A stretch of 64,000 nucleotides of DNA. Source: Methanomassiliicoccus sp. UBA345. GTDB lineage: Archaea; Thermoplasmatota; Thermoplasmata; Methanomassiliicoccales; Methanomassiliicoccaceae. The stretch covers positions 5,939 through 69,938 of the forward strand of contig DATD01000031.1 in NCBI GenBank assembly GCA_002504525.1, in the 5' to 3' direction. Both the position numbers and the translations under genes were made by a program. Shown piece after piece: positions 57,625-64,000 of this stretch (positions within the stretch are counted from its first letter, which is position 1; every line of letters begins with the position of its first letter). Below the pieces are notes generated by a model that worked only from the letters and a program-made list of their open reading frames with translations, did no database searches and had not been told where the DNA came from.

Positions 57625-59026
57625 TGGGGCGGGCGGGCCGGCGGCCCTTCCGCTTGGTCACGTACACGTTGCGGCCTTCCTTTTCCAAGGTGAAGAGGTC
57701 GGCGTACTCCTCCAGGAACTCGCGCAGGCTGTTCTTGCCCAGGCTCTTGAGGTCCAGGTCAGGGGCGATGCGCTTCAGCTCCTTGCTCATCTGAGGGAGG
57801 AAGGCGCGGCCGTCGTCCTTCACCGTCGCCTCGAAGGCCTTGGTGACCAGACGGACGGCGTGCATCCCTCTGATGGCCGGTTCCGGCTTCGCGGGCTCCG
57901 CCACCGGGGCGGTTGCCTCTTCGGCCGGCGCGATGAGCTCGGGAACAGCGTTCTCGATCTCCTCCTCCGCCTTATCGGCCCGCCGGACCATCATGATCTT
58001 GCCCCTCCGGTTAAGAACGAAGTGGGAGGGCAGCGCCTCCAGCAGATGGGAGATCTTCTCCTTGCCGTAGATCACGCTGTCGAAGGCGGGGTCGATCTTG
58101 CGCGCCGTCTTGAACAGCTTGAAGGTGTCGACCCATCCGTCGGACTGCTTCTCCGCCGCCTCGTACGCGCGGTTCAGCAGGGGCAGGGCATCCTCCGGGG
58201 AGCAGGAGCACTGGGCCGGGCTCTCGGGAGTTGGAAGATCCTTCCTCGCCTCCCTCACCGGCTTCTCTCCCTTCCTCTGGACATATATGGCGCCGCGGTC
58301 GAAGCGCTCCACCTCGAACACGTCGTCCAGCTCCTCGATGAGGTTAAGAAGCGACGACTTTCCGTAGGTACGGGTGTCGAAGCCGGGGTCCAGGCGCCGC
58401 AGCGCGGCGCCTATGTCGCCGTTGAGGGCCCTCCCGTCATCGTTCACCGCGGACTCGAACGCCCTGTTCAGAAGCTCCAAGGCATCCTTGGCCGGACGCT
58501 GCTTGCGCTGTCCCTTGGGGCGGTCCCTCTCCTTCTCCTCCTCTCCGTCGGCCTCTTCCTGCACCTTTCCCAGGTTCTCCGTGGAAACGAAAACGTCGCA
58601 GGCGCGGCGGAACGAATCGTGGGTCTCCTTCTTTCCGATCCCGATGACGAACAGCCCGTGCTCCCTGATCTTGATGGCCAGGGAAGTATAGTCGGAATCG
58701 CTGGAAACGATTACGAAGCCTTTCACGATGCTGTCATGGAGGATGTCCATGGCGTCGATGATAAGCGCGATGTCGGTGGCGTTCTTGGTGACATGACGAT
58801 TGGAAATGTTAGGGAACTGCTGGTAAGGGGTGAGGGCGTACTCCTTCAACTTGGCCTTCCAGGTGTTGACCTGCCCTCCCGCGGTCCAGTTGCCGTAGAC
58901 CCTGCGGATGATGACCGATCCGTACTTGGATGCCTCGGCCAGCATATCCTCGATCATCGTGGCCGAAGCGTTATCTCCATCAACCAGGAAGGCAAGCTGC
59001 CTGTCCTCGATCCTTTTCTCGTCCAT
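57605..59026 (-). CDS. NYN-domain RNase with three OST-HTH/LOTUS domains
   Basis: A 473-residue protein. Residues 8-150 are a NYN (LabA/PIN-like) nuclease: LAFLVDGDNAS, NATDIALIIDAMD and VIVSSDSDYTSLA supply the acidic metal-binding residues. Three LOTUS domains follow: about 177-250 (DALELLNRAFESAVNDDGRA), 277-345 (DALPLLNRAYEAAEKQSDG) and 398-465 (HAVRLVTKAFEATVKDDGRA). Charged linkers separate them. LOTUS domains bind RNA, often G-rich or G-quadruplex. ATG 59026 has GGAG at SD spacing. Confidence 0.93.
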   Translation of the reverse strand: MDEKRIEDRQLAFLVDGDNASATMIEDMLAEASKYGSVIIRRVYGNWTAGGQVNTWKAKLKEYALTPYQQFPNISNRHVTKNATDIALIIDAMDILHDSIVKGFVIVSSDSDYTSLAIKIREHGLFVIGIGKKETHDSFRRACDVFVSTENLGKVQEEADGEEEKERDRPKGQRKQRPAKDALELLNRAFESAVNDDGRALNGDIGAALRRLDPGFDTRTYGKSSLLNLIEELDDVFEVERFDRGAIYVQRKGEKPVREARKDLPTPESPAQCSCSPEDALPLLNRAYEAAEKQSDGWVDTFKLFKTARKIDPAFDSVIYGKEKISHLLEALPSHFVLNRRGKIMMVRRADKAEEEIENAVPELIAPAEEATAPVAEPAKPEPAIRGMHAVRLVTKAFEATVKDDGRAFLPQMSKELKRIAPDLDLKSLGKNSLREFLEEYADLFTLEKEGRNVYVTKRKGRRPARPITELVR

Positions 59027-59130
59027 TATTGAGATCTCCAATTATGTGTTGCTCGTCTCAAAGGTCGATGTAATAAAATAGTTTTGCTACGCCGTTCGCC
59101 CCTTCCTGGCGCTGGCCCCCGGCCGGCGGC

Positions 59131-59499
59131 CTACCACGGCCTCGCTCCGCTCTCCCTGACCACGCGGTTGAACTCGTTGGCGGTGCGATAGGTGTCATAC
59201 ACCTGCCATGCCCAGATGGCCACTCCCAGGATCACGGTGATCACCAGGAAGTACAACAGGAGCAGCGCGACCACCACTACGAATATGGCGGCCCCCTGGG
59301 CGAAGCGGCGCAGGTACACGTGGCCGAGGCCAGGCACCAGCACCGCCAGGATGATGGCCAGGGGGACGCTCTTCTGCTCCACCCGGGCAGGCTGCCACGG
59401 CGGCGGGGAAGGATCTGGAACGCTGTACGATCGAGGCGCATCATCCTCCGGACCGGAGGATGCATCGGGCGGCTCCTCCACGCTTCGCAACGGGTTCAT
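59131..59499 (-). CDS. Small membrane protein with Pro-rich N-terminus
   Basis: A 122-residue protein. The N-terminal 50 residues are Pro/Ser/acidic-rich, then come two adjacent membrane segments (LAIILAVLVPGLGHVYLRRF; AIFVVVVALLLLYFLVITVI), and the end DTYRTANEFNRVVRESG. LVPGLGHVYLRRFAQG resembles TM2/DUF5683-type motifs. ATG 59499 lies about 25 nt after a TATA-like TAATGTATG, so the start at 59523 is unlikely. Function unknown. Confidence 0.72.
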   Translation of the reverse strand: MNPLRSVEEPPDASSGPEDDAPRSYSVPDPSPPPWQPARVEQKSVPLAIILAVLVPGLGHVYLRRFAQGAAIFVVVVALLLLYFLVITVILGVAIWAWQVYDTYRTANEFNRVVRESGARPW

Positions 59500-59601
59500 G
59501 AACTGAAACACGCATCGGCGCATACATTAGACTTGGCCGTCCGGCCGCCGACGGCGTATCGTGGCGAAGGATTATGTGCGTCCGCCGCCTAGAGCCGCAG
59601 C

Positions 59602-60450
59602 ATGGCTTTCATCCGCTCCATGGTGCTTCGCAACTATCGGCGCTTCCGCGGAGAGATCGAGCTGCCATTCTCGGGCGGCATCGACATCGTTCAGGTCCCC
59701 AAGGGCATGGGCAAGTCCAGCATCGCCGAGGCCGCGGCCTGGTGCCTGGTCGGCGGCATGCCCGACAGCGAGGTCATGAACGCCGAAGGAAAGGAGGCGG
59801 GCGAGGACACCTTGGTCGCATTGACGTTCGCCGATGCCGAACGGACGGTGCTGGAACGCTCCATCGGACAGACACCAGGGGTCGGGCTGAATGAGAGGAC
59901 AGCGGTCCGTCCCGACGGCGTCTTCGACCATCTCAGGGAGGAGCTGTTCCCGGCCGCCTGCATCGACTCCAACATCATATCCGGCTCCACGCTGGGAAGG
60001 GTGATGCAGGGCGAGAGGTCGGGCGGGGAGAGGGCAGTGGAAAGGATGAGGGGATGGAGTGAAGGCGATGCCCTTCTGCGCTCGTCGATGGAGGCGACCT
60101 CACTGTACCTCGCCATGGTGGATGAGCCATCGGCCTCCTGCCTGCTGTTCGACCGGCGTGGACGGCCGGCGGTGCAGTGCGACGGCACGCCGATCATCGG
60201 CCCCGCCGAACATCACGCGGTAGTGCTGGCATCTGCACTGGCGTTCGCCCGAGAGAGCTGCCCCGGCGTTCCAGTCATCCTCGATGAACCGTTCAAAGGA
60301 TTGGCAGGGAGTGAAGCGGCGCGGGCATCGGAGGCCGTGGCGGTGTTCATGGAGGGCTGCCAGCTCATAGTGCTGCTCTCCGACGTGGCCGAGATCGATG
60401 CCTTGCACGCCACCGGCAAGGTGGGCAAGGAGCTCGAGATCAAGGGGTAG
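59602..60450 (+). CDS. SMC/RecF-like P-loop ATPase lacking a coiled coil
   Basis: A 282-residue ATPase with SMC/Rad50/RecF traits: SMVLRNYRRFRGEIELPF at the start, P-loop region QVPKGMGKSSIAEAAAWCL and Walker B VPVILDEPFKGLAG near the end. Where relatives have G-P-N-G, the first P-loop glycine is Val (VPKGMGKS). No LSGG-like signature is clear (GPAEHHAVVLASALAFA occupies its place), and only about 110 residues separate the two halves, so no coiled coil exists. Whether it hydrolyses ATP is uncertain. Confidence 0.75.
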   Translation: MAFIRSMVLRNYRRFRGEIELPFSGGIDIVQVPKGMGKSSIAEAAAWCLVGGMPDSEVMNAEGKEAGEDTLVALTFADAERTVLERSIGQTPGVGLNERTAVRPDGVFDHLREELFPAACIDSNIISGSTLGRVMQGERSGGERAVERMRGWSEGDALLRSSMEATSLYLAMVDEPSASCLLFDRRGRPAVQCDGTPIIGPAEHHAVVLASALAFARESCPGVPVILDEPFKGLAGSEAARASEAVAVFMEGCQLIVLLSDVAEIDALHATGKVGKELEIKG

Positions 60451-60499
60451 GGAAAGTTTGAATATATCGCAGGGGCGATTAGCACCCAGGTGACATTGT

Positions 60500-60832
60500 T
60501 TGAATCCCGGGATCAGGGCCATCAGCACCGAGGAGCTTCTCGGTTTGAAGAACGACATAGATGCAGGGGACTGCCTGCTGATGGACGTCAGGGAGCGCCA
60601 CGAGTTCGAGTCGGAGCATATCCCCCTGTCGGTCCTGATGCCCATATCCGAGGTGGACAAGCGATGGCAGGAGCTCGATCCATCAAAGAGGATCGTGCTG
60701 TACTGCCGCTCCGGTAGGAGGAGCGCGAGGGTGGCCGAGTTTTTGGCCAGCAAGGGGTTCAGCGACATCGCCGTCCTCGAGGGAGGACTGAACAGATGGG
60801 ACAGGGACCATGGCCCGATGGAGAGAAAGTAG
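60500..60832 (+). CDS. Rhodanese-like sulfurtransferase
   Basis: A 110-residue single-domain rhodanese: CLLMDVRERHEFESEHIPLS and the active site LYCRSGRRSARVAEFL with the catalytic Cys. The start is TTG at 60500 about 35 nt after a TATA-like GAATATATC (60461-60469); no ATG or GTG lies between it and the domain. It overlaps the next membrane gene by 23 nt. Confidence 0.9.
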   Translation: MNPGIRAISTEELLGLKNDIDAGDCLLMDVRERHEFESEHIPLSVLMPISEVDKRWQELDPSKRIVLYCRSGRRSARVAEFLASKGFSDIAVLEGGLNRWDRDHGPMERK

Positions 60833-61295
60833 CTCGCAAGGCGCGATCTGGATCGAAGAGGGTGGCGGCCGCGGAGGCCTCAGGCTGAGAGGCTACGCCT
60901 CAGCGGTGATCGGCATCGGCTGGCTGGCGTTCTTGCTGCTGTGGCTGTTCTTTGCCGCCGACGAGATGAGCATATATCGGAACCTGGCCGTCATGCTGCT
61001 CTCCCTGGTAGTGGCCGTCGCGCTGCTGGGCATCCTGTGGGTGAGCTACGGCATGAGCATCGGGATGAGATACACCCCGGACATGATGGAGAGCCAGGAG
61101 ATGCGCGGCATGAAGGGGCGCATCGTCGCCACCACCGCGCTGTGGGGGGCGTGGGCCGCCCTCGTCATCGTATGGCTGTATTTCTTCGCTGACGGCCTGT
61201 CCGCATATCAGAACGTGGCGGTGTTCATCGTCTCGCTCATCCTCGCCGCCATTGTGTCGACGCTGCTGTGGAAACGGTACATGGGCAGCTGGTGA
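60810..61295 (+). CDS. Membrane protein with internal two-fold repeat
   Basis: A 161-residue protein with four segments in two similar halves: WLAFLLLWLFFAADEMSIYR with NLAVMLLSLVVAVALLGIL, then WAALVIVWLYFFADGLSAYQ with NVAVFIVSLILAAIVSTLL. The intervening cytoplasmic loop is YGMSIGMRYTPDMMESQEMR. The repeat indicates an intragenic duplication. ATG 60810 overlaps the rhodanese gene. Family unknown to me. Confidence 0.75.
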   Translation: MARWRESSSQGAIWIEEGGGRGGLRLRGYASAVIGIGWLAFLLLWLFFAADEMSIYRNLAVMLLSLVVAVALLGILWVSYGMSIGMRYTPDMMESQEMRGMKGRIVATTALWGAWAALVIVWLYFFADGLSAYQNVAVFIVSLILAAIVSTLLWKRYMGSW

Positions 61296-61368
61296 GAACG
61301 CTGCCATCATTATCATAATAGATAGTTATCAGGCGAGATACTAATATGGCCGAGGCTTGCGACGCGTC

Positions 61369-61608
61369 GTGAACGCCCGCCTCTTCAACCTTCTCTGCGT
61401 TGCCATCGTCGTCGCGGTCGGAGCGGCGGCCATCGTGATGGTGCAATCGGGGCCTGACGGAGGCCACTTCAGCCTGGACGGCATCGGCTCGCCGCTGCCG
61501 CAGCTGGACCTCGGCCTGTCGCTGGTCATTCTCTTCGACTTCGGCCTGATGATAACGGCGCTGGTGTGGGTGTTCAAGGACGGCCCGGAGCAGGGCCCCC
61601 CTGAATGA
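61369..61608 (+). CDS. Small two-segment membrane protein, unknown
   Basis: A 79-residue protein with two hydrophobic helices (LFNLLCVAIVVAVGAAAIVM and LGLSLVILFDFGLMITALVW) flanking a short loop. The GTG at 61369 is about 25 nt after a TATA-like CTAATATGG (61341-61349), indicating leaderless expression. It ends one base before the convergent FAD oxidoreductase gene. Confidence 0.6.
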   Translation: MNARLFNLLCVAIVVAVGAAAIVMVQSGPDGGHFSLDGIGSPLPQLDLGLSLVILFDFGLMITALVWVFKDGPEQGPPE

Positions 61609-62925
61609 TCATACGATGCGCATGATCCTATCGCGAGCAAGCCGCGAGGGGTCGAACATCGAATGCGGAAAGAGCGTTCCTCGCATCAGCTGCGCGACCT
61701 TCCATCCGCCGGCCAGTGATGCGAGGAGCCCTATGCCGTTGCATCCGAGGTTGTACAGCAGGCTTGGACTTCCTGGATCGGCCCCCACCAGCCTGGCGCC
61801 TCCGGGGGTGTATCCCATCAGCCCGTGCCATTCCATGTCCCATCCATCGCGGTCGCCGAGCGTTTCCCTGGCGAAGGCATCGATGTGCTCGTAGGCCTGC
61901 GGATCGTAATCCTTGGCGGCATCGTACCGCTCGTCGGCGCCCAGCTCCTCTTCCGGCCCGCCGATGCAGATGAACGGCCGGCCGGCATACTGCCTCCGGG
62001 TAAGGTAGTAGTAGCCGTGCTCGGCGCCGCGGAAGAACGCTTCGGCACCGTCGGGCCCGTCGCCGAACCGGCCGGCCATGAAGCCGACCACCCCCTTCAC
62101 GTTTCCCTGGTACACGGGAGCCTCGCACGCCTGCATCTCGATGTCCGTGTAGCCATTGGTGCATAGGACCATGTTGTCCCCGTGCACGGTACCGCGGTCC
62201 GTCGTTACCGCGACCTCGTCGCCAAGGCGGGCCCTCCTCACCGCACTGCGTTCGAAAAGACGGAACCGCTTCGGATAGGCGACCAGCAGATGTTCGGCCA
62301 GCGCTTCGGTCAGGACCGCCGCGTTCAGCACACCTGAAGCCATGCACACCGCGGCGATGTAGCGCCGGTCGATGGTGCGGAGGACCCGCATCATCTCGCC
62401 CTCGCTCACCTCCTTCACTCCCTCTGGCAGATCCGACAATGCGCCCTTCACCACTGCCATGGCCATGTGCGGTGCTCCGGCCGCGATCCACTTGGCCCGC
62501 TCGTTCATCAGCGATCGCACCGCCTCGGGGGTGCTGAGAGCCACCTTTCCTTCCACCCTGAGAAGGTCCCCCGGCCGTTCCAGCCGGGTGAGGATGTCCT
62601 GCAGGCGGTCCCACCCCGACAGCACTTCCCTGTAGCCCTGCATGACCTCCGCCTCGCCGAGCTCAGCGGCCATCTCGTCGAACCACCCCTCCAGGGCGGC
62701 GACGGCCTGGCCGGCGTTGTGGCCCGTGGCCCCGTGAGCCACCAGGCCTTGCTCCAGCAGCACCACGTCACGGTCGGTGTCGCGCAGGACGAAGAATGCG
62801 GTGGCAAGACCGGCGATGCCCCCGCCCACCACCACCGTATCGGCGGCCTCGTTGCCTTCGAGCGCTACGACGGGGCGCCTTCTCTCCAACTGGGAGATCC
62901 ACGGAGATGCTCTCCGGACCGTCAT
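61609..62925 (-). CDS. FAD-dependent oxidoreductase (DAO/glycine-oxidase family)
   Basis: A 438-residue flavoprotein. The FAD-binding start is TVVVGGGIAGLATAFFVL, followed by HGATGHNAGQAV, which resembles gamma-glutamylputrescine oxidase and related DAO enzymes. The end has MGYTPGGARLVG and NLGCNGIGLLASLAGG. It would oxidise an amine or amino acid. ATG 62925 lies about 25 nt after a TATA-like TTGTTAAATAATG (62948-62960). The longer frame to 63111 has no family sequence. Confidence 0.9.
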   Translation of the reverse strand: MTVRRASPWISQLERRRPVVALEGNEAADTVVVGGGIAGLATAFFVLRDTDRDVVLLEQGLVAHGATGHNAGQAVAALEGWFDEMAAELGEAEVMQGYREVLSGWDRLQDILTRLERPGDLLRVEGKVALSTPEAVRSLMNERAKWIAAGAPHMAMAVVKGALSDLPEGVKEVSEGEMMRVLRTIDRRYIAAVCMASGVLNAAVLTEALAEHLLVAYPKRFRLFERSAVRRARLGDEVAVTTDRGTVHGDNMVLCTNGYTDIEMQACEAPVYQGNVKGVVGFMAGRFGDGPDGAEAFFRGAEHGYYYLTRRQYAGRPFICIGGPEEELGADERYDAAKDYDPQAYEHIDAFARETLGDRDGWDMEWHGLMGYTPGGARLVGADPGSPSLLYNLGCNGIGLLASLAGGWKVAQLMRGTLFPHSMFDPSRLARDRIMRIV

Positions 62926-62947
62926 GGGATGGCATTTGGAAGCGACA

Positions 62948-62957
62948 TTATTTAACA
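62948..62957 (-). promoter_or_regulatory. TATA-like box of the FAD oxidoreductase gene
   Basis: The minus-strand TTAAATAATG is 23-32 nt upstream of ATG 62925 and decides that start over the frame beginning at 63111. The rest of the gap to 63127 shows no gene. Confidence 0.5.
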
Positions 62958-63127
62958 ATAGGAGGAGGGGAGGCCTCGGTTGCGGGCATGCTCCTCCCAC
63001 CGGCGTTCCGAGGACGATGGCATCTTGACATCGACCGAACGGGCCATGAGGAACCGCGGTCTCGCGGCGCAATTCATGATGCAATGATGGCGCGGGTGCA
63101 TAGCTCGCCATCCTCCGGCTGAGGCGA

Positions 63128-63961
63128 TCAATCCTCTGCCCTCTCTTGGGCGCATCGCGCGTCCCTCAACCGCTCGATGGCCCGAGCGGCGATGCCAGGG
63201 ACGATCTCATAGCCGATGCCGTTGCGCCCCAGGCGAGCGGCGGCCGCCAGGGTCGTTCCGCTTCCGCAGAAGGGGTCCAGGACCGTCTCGCGGCGATAGC
63301 TGAACGCGCGGATGAGGCGGGACGGGAGCTCGACGGGGAACGGCGCCACGTGGTCCCTGCGGTCCCCGCTCCCTTCAGGGTTCATCAGCCACACGTCGGA
63401 GTTCTTTATGCTCAGCCAGAACTCACGGTCCAGGCGGGATGCCTCCCGGTCCTCGGGGGACACATGAGCATACTTCGGCTCCCTTCCTCTCGGAGGCTTC
63501 TCCAGCTCCAGGATGAACTCGTGCATGTTGTTCAGTAGGATCCCGCCCGGGAACGGATAGGTGCCGAAGGGCGCCCTCACCCCGTTGGTCTTCTGCCAGA
63601 CGATGTCTCGCTTGAACACGAAGCCGATGTCCTCGCACAGGTCGACCGTCCTTCCCGTCAGGTTCAGGGTCCGGTACGTTCCGCCGTCCAGCCGCAGCGG
63701 GAGGTTCATCAGGTTGATGAAGGCCTTTCTTCCGGGCCGCAGCACGCGGAACGACTCCCTCCATACGATGGCGATGCGCCGCAACCATTCGTTCATGGAA
63801 TGCACGTTGCCCAGGTCCCCGTCCACCGGGGCGGAGGAGTACATCTTGGTGTTGAAGTAGGGCGGCGAGGTCACCAAGAGATGGACGCTATCGTCGTCCA
63901 GGTCATTCATGCGCGATGCGTCGTCGCATATGACCTCCTGCACAGTGCTGCCGATGTCCAC
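63128..63961 (-). CDS. DNA methyltransferase, beta class (N4/N6), possibly partial at 5' end
   Basis: A modification methyltransferase of at least 277 residues. Catalytic motif IV is TSPPY (residues 31-35) and the SAM-binding motif I is DPFCGSGTT (229-237); the IV-before-I order defines the beta class. The GTG at 63961 gives a family-like N-terminus (VQEVICDDASRM). The frame stays open to the window edge, so a start beyond 64000 is possible. No restriction endonuclease gene is within the window on the visible side. The target sequence is unknown. Confidence 0.85.
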   Translation of the reverse strand: MDIGSTVQEVICDDASRMNDLDDDSVHLLVTSPPYFNTKMYSSAPVDGDLGNVHSMNEWLRRIAIVWRESFRVLRPGRKAFINLMNLPLRLDGGTYRTLNLTGRTVDLCEDIGFVFKRDIVWQKTNGVRAPFGTYPFPGGILLNNMHEFILELEKPPRGREPKYAHVSPEDREASRLDREFWLSIKNSDVWLMNPEGSGDRRDHVAPFPVELPSRLIRAFSYRRETVLDPFCGSGTTLAAAARLGRNGIGYEIVPGIAARAIERLRDARCAQERAED

Positions 63962-64000
63962 GCTGGAACAGCGATCGGGAACAGCCTCCGTCCTTCGGGC

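Overview
The window is a GC-rich, gene-dense stretch of an archaeal chromosome. Archaeal markers are a two-ring Cdc48/VAT ATPase, aTrm56 tRNA methyltransferase, archaeal-type Elp3, COG1777-like and other archaeal HTH regulators, PRC-barrel proteins, two tRNA genes with canonical bulge-helix-bulge introns, and many genes with a TATA-like box about 25 nt upstream of the start codon (leaderless transcription). Gene content and GC-richness fit a Thermoplasmatota lineage such as Methanomassiliicoccales. That placement is inference: no rRNA, mcr or other diagnostic gene is present.

Layout. 1-2295: 2-oxoacid:ferredoxin oxidoreductase operon with a fused gamma-delta subunit. 2342-6220: rubrerythrin, ilvE and a polar amino-acid ABC transporter. 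6430-12968: cell-surface glycosylation genes (GT2 enzymes, a DPM-like synthase, a GT-C membrane transferase), an ACT protein and a DMT exporter. 13015-14232: an IS200/IS605-type TnpB element whose ends can be reconstructed to the base, inserted over the stop codon of a mannose-1-phosphate guanylyltransferase-like gene. 15414-20094: DUF89 protein, Cdc48, and an RLAN/ATP-grasp ligase pair. 20278-23283: PRC-barrel protein, MsrB, and an HTH-unknown-Elp3 operon. 23527-26346: a sulfonate/nitrate-type ABC transporter whose binding protein is circularly permuted. 26343-31195: HTH regulator, atypical thioredoxin reductase, thioredoxin, a gamma-carbonic-anhydrase homologue lacking one metal ligand, HD protein and aTrm56. 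31272-36161: ABC-2 exporter and four tandem small membrane paralogues. 36181-41853: GNAT, zinc protein, HTH, intron-containing tRNA-Asn and tRNA(CAU), aldo/keto reductase, DUF2284 protein, MsrA, DEAD-box helicase. 42146-44156: UbiA-UbiE-DUF1232 operon, the last gene cut by a TAA. 44299-50504: TrkA/TrkH, a long KamA-like radical SAM enzyme and a CPA2 antiporter. 50673-64000: secreted protein, aldo/keto reductase, DUF116, QueG-like Fe-S protein, TPR protein, MFS, TMEM175-like and DUF998 proteins, a NYN nuclease with three LOTUS domains, an SMC-like ATPase without a coiled coil, rhodanese, an FAD oxidoreductase and an orphan beta-class DNA methyltransferase.

Several genes fit an anaerobe that copes with oxidative stress: rubrerythrin, MsrA, MsrB, thioredoxin and thioredoxin-reductase-like proteins, with ferredoxin-dependent 2-oxoacid metabolism. 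The most unusual items are the circularly permuted binding protein (23527-24633), the TnpB element with a self-evident guide and empty site (13015-14252), the split DUF1232 gene (42146-42523), and the RLAN/ATP-grasp and NYN-LOTUS genes. I saw no CRISPR array, prophage or rRNA. No stretch longer than 300 bp lacks a supported feature.
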